From: RGIG9608 sp045612365
GTDB lineage: Bacteria > Bacteroidota > Bacteroidia > Bacteroidales > Paludibacteraceae
Length of the DNA: 64,000 nt
NCBI GenBank assembly: GCA_045612365.1
Contig: JAZKYY010000010.1
Span: forward strand, 5,494 to 69,493
Direction: 5' to 3'
Shown: in pieces, positions 37,053-44,475 of the stretch
Layout of the letters: the number at the start of each line of letters is the position of its first letter
How positions within the stretch are numbered: the stretch's first letter is position 1
Made by a program: the position numbers and the translations under genes
Notes under the pieces: model-generated
The model's database searches: none
Told to the model about the DNA's origin: nothing
The model's input: the letters and a program-made list of their open reading frames with translations, nothing else

Positions 37053-37507
37053 TTTAACAAAGTTAAATTAGGAATAATTGTTTCAAGTTTTTCTGTAAAT
37101 ATAGTGTGTGAGATATTCTCTTTTAGAACAACAAACACCGTGTCGTCTCCTGCAATAGAACCCAAAATGATACTTTCAAGAGTGTTGTCCACAGCACTTG
37201 CTACAACGCTAGCATAACCTGGCGATGTACGTAATACAGCTAAGTTTCCCGAAAAGGCTAAACTAATGCTACTTTCGGCGGAAACTGATTGTTTTGTTTT
37301 GGTTTCTATATGAGAACGATAGTGATAAAGTCCGTTGCCGTCAGGAAGTTTTACAATTTTAAGTTCTTTCAAGTCTCTAGAAAGAGTTGCTTGTGTGCTG
37401 ACACAATTATTAGCGGCCAATAAAGCCAACAACTCATCTTGATCCTTGATTTTCCTAGAATTAATAAGTTGTGTGATACAATTATGCCTCCACTGTTTCT
37501 TATTCAT
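37049..37507 (-). CDS. argR: Arginine repressor
   Basis: The 152-residue protein has the N-terminal winged-helix DNA-binding domain with STQATLSRDLKELKIVKLP and the C-terminal arginine-binding and hexamer domain with SIAGDDTVFVV (GDD is the arginine-contacting motif). It is the first gene of the argR-GNAT-argG operon, so it should regulate its own operon; a matching operator-like site lies just upstream. Confidence 0.95.
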   Translation of the reverse strand: MNKKQWRHNCITQLINSRKIKDQDELLALLAANNCVSTQATLSRDLKELKIVKLPDGNGLYHYRSHIETKTKQSVSAESSISLAFSGNLAVLRTSPGYASVVASAVDNTLESIILGSIAGDDTVFVVLKENISHTIFTEKLETIIPNLTLLK

Positions 37508-37520
37508 ATTTTTATCAAAA

Positions 37521-37534
37521 TGAATATTTTTTCA
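37521..37534. promoter_or_regulatory. Candidate ARG box in front of argR
   Basis: TGAATATTTTTTCA matches the ArgR operator consensus TGAATWWWWATTCA at all but one position. It lies between the argR start codon (37507) and its -7 box (37545-37553), where a repressor would block transcription. A further ATTCAT at 37503-37508 could form a second half-site. Confidence 0.6.
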
Positions 37535-37544
37535 AAAAATGTCC

Positions 37545-37553
37545 GCAAAAATA
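37545..37553 (-). promoter_or_regulatory. Candidate argR operon -7 promoter element
   Basis: On the minus strand TATTTTTGC (37553-37545) fits TAnnTTTGC and lies 37 bases before the argR start, just upstream of the ARG-box-like site. Confidence 0.62.
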
Positions 37554-37589
37554 GTTTTATTTGAATATTTATGCAAGAAAAAGAACAAA

Positions 37590-37616
37590 AAAAGAAGAGA
37601 TCAAGTCTCTTCTTTT
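37590..37616 (-). terminator. Terminator after the Skp/OmpH-like gene
   Basis: An 11-base-pair stem AAAAGAAGAGA/TCTCTTCTTTT (37590-37600 with 37606-37616) reads on the minus strand into a T run (37584-37590). Confidence 0.85.
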
Positions 37617-37641
37617 CTTTAAAATATGTTTTAATTAAAAT

Positions 37642-38247
37642 TTATTCAATTCCTTTGACTTTTTTCATTAAATCTTGGTTATTAAGGATTTCTATGATTT
37701 CTGCAGAAATGTCATATCCATCAATAGCATATACTACTTGTTCCTGCATTGCACTTGTGGAAAGTATCATGTGGAAACGATTGTCGTTATTGAAATACTT
37801 AATTACATCAATCAAATCTTCATGAAGTTTTTGGTTGACTTCTTGTTGTTCTTTAAGAAGTTCTTGTGTGAGTTTTTGATCAAGTTGTTGCAATTCAAGT
37901 TCTTTCTTTTGTAGTCTTTCTGCTTCTTTTTCAGCACGTTCGCGACTTAAGAATGCGTTGTTTTCCAATTTGCGTTGGAATTCTTCCATTTCCTCTTGCA
38001 ATTTCTTTGCTTTTGAATTAATGTTCAATCGAGCATCTTCTTGTTTTTTTATCAATTTTTCGTTCGCTTCTACAGCATAATCGCAATTCAACAAAATTGT
38101 ATCCAAATTGACATACGCAAGAGGCAATTTTTTGCAAACACTATCACAGGTGTAAAAATCATTTTTTTGCTCTTTTGGGCAATCACTTTTTTTGCAAGAA
38201 ACCATCATGCTTGCAATCACTACGGCTAATACTATTACTTTTTTCAT
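37642..38247 (-). CDS. Skp/OmpH-like periplasmic lipoprotein
   Basis: The 201-residue product has a lipobox (MMVSC) and a Cys-containing spacer, then the OmpH/Skp start LAYVNLDTILLNCDYA, a long Lys/Glu/Gln coiled coil (about 65-150) and the C-terminal INxVIxxxN-like strand region (NRFHMILSTSAMQEQVVYA). Skp chaperones carry outer-membrane proteins through the periplasm. A lipid-anchored version differs from the soluble E. coli protein. It is the last gene of a minus-strand run ending at a terminator. Confidence 0.85.
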   Translation of the reverse strand: MKKVIVLAVVIASMMVSCKKSDCPKEQKNDFYTCDSVCKKLPLAYVNLDTILLNCDYAVEANEKLIKKQEDARLNINSKAKKLQEEMEEFQRKLENNAFLSRERAEKEAERLQKKELELQQLDQKLTQELLKEQQEVNQKLHEDLIDVIKYFNNDNRFHMILSTSAMQEQVVYAIDGYDISAEIIEILNNQDLMKKVKGIE

Positions 38248-38255
38248 TATATAAA

Positions 38256-38441
38256 TTATTTAGTTATTCTTTTTTGTTCTTCTCTATCTTGTGAAGAATA
38301 GCAACCTATTCCTCTTTTTTTTAGTGCCTTATTCCCTCCTATATGGATATTTGGGAATTTCCTCTTAAGAAAAAAAACACGTATTCCTAAAAGCATTACT
38401 GCCGAAAATACTAATACGAAAACAACCAACAAACTTTTCAT
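38256..38441 (-). CDS. Small single-span membrane protein
   Basis: The ATG complementary to 38439-38441 is chosen; an upstream start at 38465 adds eight residues. The 61-residue protein has one N-terminal membrane helix (SLLVVFVLVFSAVMLLGIRV) and a basic tail with IGGNKALKKRGIGCYSSQD, which I recall as a recurrent motif in Bacteroidota small proteins of unknown function. It lies 8 bases upstream of the Skp-like gene. Confidence 0.65.
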   Translation of the reverse strand: MKSLLVVFVLVFSAVMLLGIRVFFLKRKFPNIHIGGNKALKKRGIGCYSSQDREEQKRITK

Positions 38442-38513
38442 CTCAAGGGCAATAAAACTCGGCAAATATAACGATTATCTATTAATCCGTAAATATTAAA
38501 AAAGCATAAAAGT

Positions 38514-38837
38514 TTATGCGGGAAATCTAAAACTTATAACCAAATCGAAAATGGTTGAGATGATAAGTGTAAGTGCCCAGAGATTAGAACCTGTAAACAT
38601 AAAATATGCCGATACTACCAATAGAACTGCACTAATAGCCAACATTTTATTTAATCGTTTTATTCTAAGGTCGGATGACGGACTTACCGTAAGAAAACGA
38701 AAAATAATGACCAACGCAGCTCCTAAAGAAAATATATAGGGAGCAAAACTCAATTCAAATAACTGAATGGCTGCACCAGATACTACCAAAATGTATCCGA
38801 CGAAAAACATAATGTGGAGTAATGTTTGTTTTTTCAT
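38514..38837 (-). CDS. Small integral membrane protein, unknown function
   Basis: This 107-residue protein has four predicted membrane helices (around 8-25, 30-49, 65-82 and 86-103) and no enzymatic motif. It overlaps the FtsB/DivIC-like gene by 4 bases, so it is translationally coupled to a divisome gene. No function is assigned. Confidence 0.75.
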   Translation of the reverse strand: MKKQTLLHIMFFVGYILVVSGAAIQLFELSFAPYIFSLGAALVIIFRFLTVSPSSDLRIKRLNKMLAISAVLLVVSAYFMFTGSNLWALTLIISTIFDLVISFRFPA

Positions 38838-39139
38838 TCTTCTATTATAAAAATTTCTTCGTTTGGTTTTTTCATCAAGAATTCTTCTCGTGCAAATTTT
38901 TCAATATTGTCGTCTGAATTCAGAGCGTCCATTTTTTGTTTGTCAATCTCTATTTTTTCTTCAAAATAGGCAATTTCGCGTTTGAGTTTTTCAATTTTTA
39001 TTTTGTTCATTACCCTTGAAGGAATGTTGTTGGAGTCAAAAACAAACATTATTAGTAGAAACAAAACAAACGCAATAACGTACTTTGTTTTACTGCTTTT
39101 TAAGATTTCTTTTATTCGTTGCAAGAAATTTTTTTTCAT
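38834..39139 (-). CDS. Septum formation initiator (FtsB/DivIC family)
   Basis: The 101-residue bitopic protein has a short cytoplasmic N-terminus, one membrane helix (about 20-35), then a coiled coil (IKIEKLKREIAYFEEKIEIDKQKM) and a conserved end EKFAREEFLMKKPNEEIFIIE typical of the family. These proteins form the FtsQBL/DivIB-DivIC-FtsL complex that licenses septal wall synthesis. It overlaps the GT9 gene upstream and the small membrane gene downstream by 4 bases each. Confidence 0.88.
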   Translation of the reverse strand: MKKNFLQRIKEILKSSKTKYVIAFVLFLLIMFVFDSNNIPSRVMNKIKIEKLKREIAYFEEKIEIDKQKMDALNSDDNIEKFAREEFLMKKPNEEIFIIEE

Positions 39140-40164
39140 TTTTCTATGGTGTCTAAAATTTTTTGAATAATGATGTCTGATTCTATTTTTTGCAGACAGT
39201 CAAATGTGTTTTTAGGGCAGTGATTTGTTCCATTTATTGAGCAAGGACGACAAGGGAGGTCTATTTCTACAATATTTTCTGCAGATTGTTTCCAACCCAA
39301 ATTTCCTGCAAAATAATGCGTTGATCCCCAAACGGAAACTACGGGTGTATTAACTAACGCTGCTAAATGCATATTAGCTGAATCCATCGATAGCATTACG
39401 TCGAGTTGTTTGATAAGCTCAAGTTCTTCACCCAACTGAAGCGATGTATGTACCGCATTAACGTTTTTGTAAATGGTGGCCCAGTCAAGTAAAATTTCGT
39501 TTTCTATTTCGCCTGCGCCAAACAAGAATATTTTATAGTTGCCCTTTTTGTCAAAAAAATCAATGACTTCCTTTGTTTTTTTTAGAGGAAGAATTTTTCC
39601 TTTGGCCTGAGCAAAAGGAGCAATACCTATCCATTTCTCTTTTTTCTTGCCATAAATGGTCTCTATTTTTTGTGCAGTTTCGGGTTGGTTTGTCGCTAGG
39701 TGCTCAAATTTATCGTCTGTCTCGAGATGTGATTTCTCAAATGTCTCTTTGTAACGATCAAACAACGATTTTATCGGTTTCTGTTTCTTGCTCTTCCAAA
39801 ACAAAAGACTCCACTCTTCTATTTTATTGGGAGATAGAGAGTATATTTTAGTTCCAGAAAACCAAAAGAGAATTCGGAGAAAAGTACTCCGAAAGTCATT
39901 CTGAAGATCTACAACTGTGTCTATATTGTACAATTCTTTTAGTTCTCGGAAAAGACGCAACGTTCCGCCAATGCCTTTGTGCCGATGGCGAATGTCGGCA
40001 GGAGCAAATTTAACGTTCGGCAACTTTTCAAATAGCGGAGCTAAAAAGAAACGAGACACCATCACGAAGTTTTTATCCTGATGATTGCGCACGAGCGAGT
40101 CGAGCAACGGAATAACCATTGATACGTTGCTAATCGACGAAAATCTGATAATAAGAATGCTCAT
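39136..40164 (-). CDS. Glycosyltransferase family 9 (heptosyltransferase-like)
   Basis: The start chosen is the ATG complementary to 40162-40164 (MSILIIRFSSISNVSM); the frame is open upstream to 40275 but would cross the divergent secG promoter. The 342-residue protein has the GT9 N-terminal RFSSxxD/N-type block, a central IGIAPFAQAKGKILP and the nucleotide-sugar site region LSMDSANMHLAALVNTPVVSVWG. These enzymes add heptose or other sugars to lipopolysaccharide core. It begins an operon with the FtsB/DivIC-like gene. Confidence 0.88.
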   Translation of the reverse strand: MSILIIRFSSISNVSMVIPLLDSLVRNHQDKNFVMVSRFFLAPLFEKLPNVKFAPADIRHRHKGIGGTLRLFRELKELYNIDTVVDLQNDFRSTFLRILFWFSGTKIYSLSPNKIEEWSLLFWKSKKQKPIKSLFDRYKETFEKSHLETDDKFEHLATNQPETAQKIETIYGKKKEKWIGIAPFAQAKGKILPLKKTKEVIDFFDKKGNYKIFLFGAGEIENEILLDWATIYKNVNAVHTSLQLGEELELIKQLDVMLSMDSANMHLAALVNTPVVSVWGSTHYFAGNLGWKQSAENIVEIDLPCRPCSINGTNHCPKNTFDCLQKIESDIIIQKILDTIEK

Positions 40165-40240
40165 AACCAATTCTTCTTTTTGCCCTTTGTTCTCCCGACA
40201 AAGATACGAAAAAATATCCCTCCTTTTTGTAATCAAAAAA

Positions 40241-40273
40241 TTTGTAACAGTTGAAAAAATGTGTTTACTTTGC
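40241..40273 (+). promoter_or_regulatory. secG promoter
   Basis: TTTG at 40241-40244 and TTACTTTGC at 40265-40273 (one mismatch to TAnnTTTGC) are separated by 20 bases, 24 bases before the secG ATG. Confidence 0.6.
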
Positions 40274-40297
40274 AACCTTGAAAAAAAGGAGATAATT

Positions 40298-40636
40298 ATG
40301 TATACTTTACTTACTATTTTGATAGTGATTTTGGCGGCAGTTTTGGTGCTTATTGTTTTGGTTCAAAATTCCAAAGGTGGTGGTTTGGCTTCGAGTTTTT
40401 CGTCGACGAATCAAATTATGGGAGTTTCTAAAACTACTGACTTTTTAGAAAAAACTACTTGGACTTTGATGGCGGCAATCATTGTTTTGAGCATTTTTGC
40501 TACAGCAGCGATTCCTCAAGAAGCGGAAAAGAAATCTACTCAATTGACAGAAGAAGTTCAATCGCATCAGCAACAAACAGAAGATGCTTCTCAGGAAATC
40601 CCTGGTTTTGCGGCTCCAGTTGATGCAGAGGAGTAA
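40298..40636 (+). CDS. secG: Preprotein translocase subunit SecG
   Basis: The start is the ATG at 40298 (MYTLLTILIVILAAVLVLIV); the frame is open further upstream but overlaps the divergent GT9 gene. The 112-residue protein has two membrane helices around the conserved LVQNSKGGGLASSFSSTNQIMG loop, then a Gln/Glu-rich tail. SecG supports SecYEG protein export. It is monocistronic and is the last core gene before the accessory cassette. Confidence 0.93.
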   Translation: MYTLLTILIVILAAVLVLIVLVQNSKGGGLASSFSSTNQIMGVSKTTDFLEKTTWTLMAAIIVLSIFATAAIPQEAEKKSTQLTEEVQSHQQQTEDASQEIPGFAAPVDAEE

Positions 40637-40660
40637 AATTTTTCTAGAAAAAGAACAGTT

Positions 40661-40695
40661 AAAAACCAACTCAAAATTTTGGGTCGGTTTTTTTT
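40661..40695 (+). terminator. secG terminator
   Basis: An imperfect hairpin (AAAAACC...CAAAATTTTG...GGTTTTT, two internal mismatches) is followed by a T run. It closes the secG transcript. Confidence 0.75.
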
Positions 40696-40723
40696 ATTGT
40701 TAGTGGTAAATAATTTTTTTCTT

Positions 40724-40732
40724 TACATTTGC
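40724..40732 (+). promoter_or_regulatory. Candidate -7 promoter of the DarT/ZorAB-like cassette
   Basis: TACATTTGC fits TAnnTTTGC and lies downstream of the secG terminator. If used, it gives a leader of about 230 bases before the first cassette gene. No clear TTTG lies at the -33 distance. Confidence 0.5.
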
Positions 40733-40965
40733 CCTAGTATGATGAACGTGTGCAACATATTATTCCCATTAGAAACCTGCGAGTTTTCTACACACACACA
40801 CAAGAAATAGGGCGTTTTTGCCTACGCATAAGTTATACATAAGTCGGTCGATTTTGAAGGAAGTCGAGCGTTTTTTTTATTAACAGAATGTTTTTATATG
40901 TTCAATATTATAAAAAATCACTTTTTAAGAGGGAGCATTCTAAAAAAATGAATTTCTAAAGGAAA
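40733..40965 (+). other. Leader region of the accessory cassette
   Basis: No gene is seen in this stretch. It holds an (AC) run at 40790-40802, a hairpin TAGGGC...GCCTA at 40808-40824, and two similar 10-mers AAGTCGGTCG (40841-40850) and AAGTCGAGCG (40861-40870) with starts 20 bases apart, followed by a T run. These may be an operator pair or leader structure controlling the toxin-bearing cassette; the function is not known. Confidence 0.45.
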
Positions 40966-42231
40966 ATGGTTCTTATTTGGATAAAACGGATATTAGGTAT
41001 AGTAACAACACCATCAAATGAAAATGACGGTGATAAAATTGCATTGCTAAAATCGTTAGGCAAAGAACACTCCTTACAAGAATTAGACATTCGAAAGAGA
41101 ATCACCCGGGAAGAAAAAGAAAAGATAAAATTATCTCCGATAAGCTGGTATAAGATTTTAATTCATAAACATATCGAAAGAGTTCCGAATAATATTTTTC
41201 AGGCATATAAACTTAATAAAGTTTTGACTCTGAAAGAATTGAAGGAAGAACGATTAAAGAAAGAAGCTCATGAATTGAAAGTTCTAGAAGATAGTGTAAA
41301 TGCCTTACTTCTAGATATAGATTCCTTAATAAAAAATCGAAAAGCAGAAGATGCAAAACGTAAATTAAATACTGTTTTAGAAAAAATTGTCAAAGTAAAA
41401 GATTCTTCCATTCGATATAGACTTAATCAACTTCAAATTTCTTTAGATAAACTTCTAACAGAACTTAAAGAAGAGGAACTTGCAAGACTAGCAGAAGAAA
41501 GACGACGCAGAGAAGAAGAAGCCAAAAGGCAAAAGGAAGCAGAAGAAAGAGCAAAGAAAGAGAGAGAAAGGAAAGAGCGAGAAGAAAGGGAAAGGAAAGA
41601 AGCACAAGCAAAACGACTTGCCGATGAAGCAAGACGAAAGGAAGATGCAGAAAGGCAAGAACGCCAGCGGCTGGAGGCGCTTTCTTCTGAGTTAAAGGAT
41701 GACTGGCAGGCAATAATTGATGTTTTGAATGAGAATGGTATAAGATATTTGTATCATTTTACTGACAGAAGCAATATTTCACTAATCAAAAGATATGGTG
41801 GGCTCTTATCTTGGGCTTATTGTGAGAGGCATGGAATAAGAATACCAAAACCCGGAGGTGGTCAACTAAGTCGTCAATTAGATGTAAGCAGAAATCTACA
41901 AGACTATGTAAGAATCAGTTTCACGAGGGAACACCCAATGAAATATAAAGCGAAAAATGATGGTAGAATAACCGACCCTGTAAATCTTATAATTGACATA
42001 AGAGCTGCTTGTATTGCAAGTGCATTGTATTCCAATAAGAATGCAACAATAATGCGTGAACCTGTAAACATTGGTAGTACAATTGACGATTTGAAACAAA
42101 TACATTTTCGTTCGGTTAAAGCATCCAAACATTTTGACTTGGACGATGAAGAGCGTTCCTACTTCCAAGCAGAGATTATGATTAAAACATTCCTTTCCAA
42201 AAAGTATATAATAAATCTAGATAAATTTTGA
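40966..42231 (+). CDS. DarT-like ADP-ribosyltransferase with long charged helix
   Basis: The 421-residue protein has three parts: an N-terminal part without recognised domain (1-100), a very charged Glu/Arg/Lys helix (about 165-240, probable coiled coil or single alpha-helix) and a C-terminal domain (about 250-421) like DarT/DUF4433. DarT-like signs are His264 in LYHFTDRSN, YGGLLSWAYCE, SRQLD (Arg303) with LQDYVRISFTREHPM, and the likely catalytic Glu403 in FQAEIMIKTFL. DarT enzymes attach ADP-ribose from NAD to DNA bases and are toxic. It is the first of four tightly packed genes and its probable antidote follows after 3 bases. Confidence 0.75.
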   Translation: MVLIWIKRILGIVTTPSNENDGDKIALLKSLGKEHSLQELDIRKRITREEKEKIKLSPISWYKILIHKHIERVPNNIFQAYKLNKVLTLKELKEERLKKEAHELKVLEDSVNALLLDIDSLIKNRKAEDAKRKLNTVLEKIVKVKDSSIRYRLNQLQISLDKLLTELKEEELARLAEERRRREEEAKRQKEAEERAKKERERKEREERERKEAQAKRLADEARRKEDAERQERQRLEALSSELKDDWQAIIDVLNENGIRYLYHFTDRSNISLIKRYGGLLSWAYCERHGIRIPKPGGGQLSRQLDVSRNLQDYVRISFTREHPMKYKAKNDGRITDPVNLIIDIRAACIASALYSNKNATIMREPVNIGSTIDDLKQIHFRSVKASKHFDLDDEERSYFQAEIMIKTFLSKKYIINLDKF

Positions 42232-42234
42232 ATT

Positions 42235-42933
42235 ATGATATACGTCGTAAATAAAAAGCGAAAGCTGGAGAAAGTCAAAGAGGATTTCCCTAATGCAACG
42301 ATATTGGATATTACCTCAACCTCTAATATGAGATATGCGCAGATATTGAGTCCTTTCTATCCGCACATGAACATTCCCATACCATTTACGGAAGGACTGA
42401 CGGCTACATGTGTAGAAGCCGTATGGCAAGGACTGAAGGTCTTTGATGGTGCGGATGTAGATTTTGCCACATTCAGAAATGACACGATGAGAGACTTGAA
42501 ACGAACAGTTCGCAAGTATGGTATGCCAAAGGGACATCGAAAAGGAGCATACGGGAAAGAATTGTTAGGCTACTTTGAGGCTCGAATGCTCATTTATTTA
42601 CCAACGTACAAGTGGGTACTCGATAATGCCCCAGAAGTGCATCATGTAGTAGAACGCATAAAAGAGCAAAGCAAGATACATGATATAATTCTATTAGATT
42701 ATAACACCAACATCGATTTCCGAGATGCTTCAAAGCCGTTATCACATGCAGGGCTTGTAAAACTCTATATCGAAGGGAATTATCCTAAGGGCTTAGAGGG
42801 TTATCAGCCAATGACGAAAGATGAATTGGAGCAAAAGAAATTACGAGACAAGGAGCTGAGAAAAGAAATAAAAAAACAGGCAGAAATGAAAAAAATATTA
42901 GGAGATATAACTCTATTTGATAATAACGAATAA
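42235..42933 (+). CDS. Possible NADAR-like ADP-ribosyl hydrolase (partner of the DarT-like protein)
   Basis: This 232-residue soluble protein follows the DarT-like gene after 3 bases. Its order of motifs, SPFYPHMNIPIPF...ATCVEAVWQGLKVF, RTVRKYGMPKGHRKG and a later VVERIKEQSKIHDI, resembles NADAR/YbiA proteins (SNFxxxP...SxEHxxQxxKF...). Some NADAR proteins reverse guanine ADP-ribosylation by DarT toxins. The resemblance is by eye and weak. It may instead belong to a DUF family (possibly DUF6939) found with defence genes. A Lys/Glu-rich helix ends the protein. An antidote role is inferred from position. Confidence 0.45.
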   Translation: MIYVVNKKRKLEKVKEDFPNATILDITSTSNMRYAQILSPFYPHMNIPIPFTEGLTATCVEAVWQGLKVFDGADVDFATFRNDTMRDLKRTVRKYGMPKGHRKGAYGKELLGYFEARMLIYLPTYKWVLDNAPEVHHVVERIKEQSKIHDIILLDYNTNIDFRDASKPLSHAGLVKLYIEGNYPKGLEGYQPMTKDELEQKKLRDKELRKEIKKQAEMKKILGDITLFDNNE

Positions 42934-42945
42934 AATTACAACGAT

Positions 42946-44475
42946 ATGGAAAATATAAACGAATACATTGGTTTGATACTGGCAGTTGCCATTGTGCTTA
43001 TTGTGATAACCCTTCAAGTTATTAGTTTTATCGAAACACAAAATAAAATTAAAGAACTTTGTGGCTTGTTTAATGATGTAGAAAAACTTATTTTGAAAGA
43101 AACTTCTATTACAACAAGCAATCTCAGTACAAAAAGGTCTTTACAAACATTCTTGAAGAATATTCCTAACCGTCATGTAAAAGACGAAGCTGAAGAGGAA
43201 GATGAGCATACCGATTATACAGATCTTTCACTCGTAGTCTTCTCTAATGGAAGAAATGCCAACAAACGTATGCGAATGATAGTAGATAGAACTAATGAAT
43301 ATCTCTGTAAGAATACGGGCACAAGTGCAGATTTAGGGATACTTGAAGATATTTGTGACAATCAGAAGAATGCTCTTGAAGATGAAATACACAACAGCTT
43401 AAATGTTCCCCTTTATCTTGGATTGTCTGGAACATTTATCGGCATCATTACAGGTCTATGGGGTATTGATTTTCAAAAAATATTTGGAGTTGGAGGAGAA
43501 CTTACAGGGCTTCAACATCTTCTATATGGTGTAGTAGTAGCTATGATTGCCAGTCTTCTGGGATTAGGGCTTACCGTATTTAACAGTGCCATTTCGTACA
43601 AAGCTGCAATTTCGAAAGCCAACGAGGGGAAAGGAGATTATATGGATTTTCTCCGTCGTGAATTGATGCCACTTTTGTCAAATAGTATGGCATCAAGCTT
43701 GAACTCTTTGCGAGGTGTACTTGGCCACTTTGTTGACAAGTTTGGACGAAATCTTGATGCTTATGCCGATTCTGCCGAATTACTTAATGACAATCTAGAG
43801 AAACAACATTTAGTATTAGAAGAAATTAACAAATTGAGTTTAACAAAAACTGCTAATAAAATAGCAGAAACTTTCGTTCAATTAAAAGATTCCTCCGACT
43901 CACTCTCAATATTTCAAACATATCAACAACAACTAAACACTACAATTGCTAATGTATCGGGAGTAGTTACTCAAATACAAACATTACTAACTAAATTTGA
44001 AGAGTTTTCTGTTGGCTTGTCACTTGTTGTCAGTAATCAAAACAAAACAAATGAATTGCAAAGAGAATTCCAAGAAGCCATAACAACACATTTCCCAACT
44101 GGTTCAGAAGCGAGGGATGCTTGGCGCAAGGAGTTTGATTTGTTTATATCGGAAGGGAAACAAGTTTCAGAGAGCCTGTCTACACAACTAACAGCATCTA
44201 CAGAGCATATTCAGAACTTCGTCGCAAATAACAAAGAATTCTTTGACACGTTTGATAAGATAAAAGAAGTACTTGCTACGATGGTACAATATACGCAAGT
44301 ACAAGCCGATTGCTACAAGGATTTGAAGGGGGAAGTTTTGAATTTGCGTAAAGATTATAAGGATGCACAGCAAGAGTCCATCGAGTTACATAAGGCAACA
44401 CTGCAAGCTGTAGATGCAATGACAAAAGCCATTAAAGATATAAACAAAAATAATTATGGCAAAAAAGAAATATAG
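42946..44475 (+). CDS. ZorA-like (MotA/TolQ/ExbB superfamily) membrane protein with long tail
   Basis: The 509-residue protein has a membrane helix at about 8-29, a soluble insert, then paired helices at about 152-174 (NVPLYLGLSGTFIGIITGLWG) and 191-216 (LLYGVVVAMIASLLGLGLTVF), the MotA/ExbB core pattern. From about 220 to the end lies a roughly 290-residue helical tail, like the cytoplasmic tail of ZorA in Zorya anti-phage systems. Flagellar MotA lacks such a tail and no flagellar genes occur here. It overlaps the ZorB-like gene by 20 bases, so the two products should form one complex. Confidence 0.8.
   Translation: MENINEYIGLILAVAIVLIVITLQVISFIETQNKIKELCGLFNDVEKLILKETSITTSNLSTKRSLQTFLKNIPNRHVKDEAEEEDEHTDYTDLSLVVFSNGRNANKRMRMIVDRTNEYLCKNTGTSADLGILEDICDNQKNALEDEIHNSLNVPLYLGLSGTFIGIITGLWGIDFQKIFGVGGELTGLQHLLYGVVVAMIASLLGLGLTVFNSAISYKAAISKANEGKGDYMDFLRRELMPLLSNSMASSLNSLRGVLGHFVDKFGRNLDAYADSAELLNDNLEKQHLVLEEINKLSLTKTANKIAETFVQLKDSSDSLSIFQTYQQQLNTTIANVSGVVTQIQTLLTKFEEFSVGLSLVVSNQNKTNELQREFQEAITTHFPTGSEARDAWRKEFDLFISEGKQVSESLSTQLTASTEHIQNFVANNKEFFDTFDKIKEVLATMVQYTQVQADCYKDLKGEVLNLRKDYKDAQQESIELHKATLQAVDAMTKAIKDINKNNYGKKEI

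Noticed and set aside
40165..40297. Longer starts for both the GT9 gene and secG
   Set aside because: The two extended frames would overlap each other across the shared divergent promoter region; the internal ATGs match family N-termini.
40790..40802. (AC) run as a phase-variation tract
   Set aside because: Only about six and a half units, about 165 bases before the start codon and not obviously between promoter elements; support is too weak to call.
40966..42933. Classical DarTG toxin-antitoxin pair
   Set aside because: The partner has no macrodomain motifs as DarG would; its motifs look closer to NADAR.
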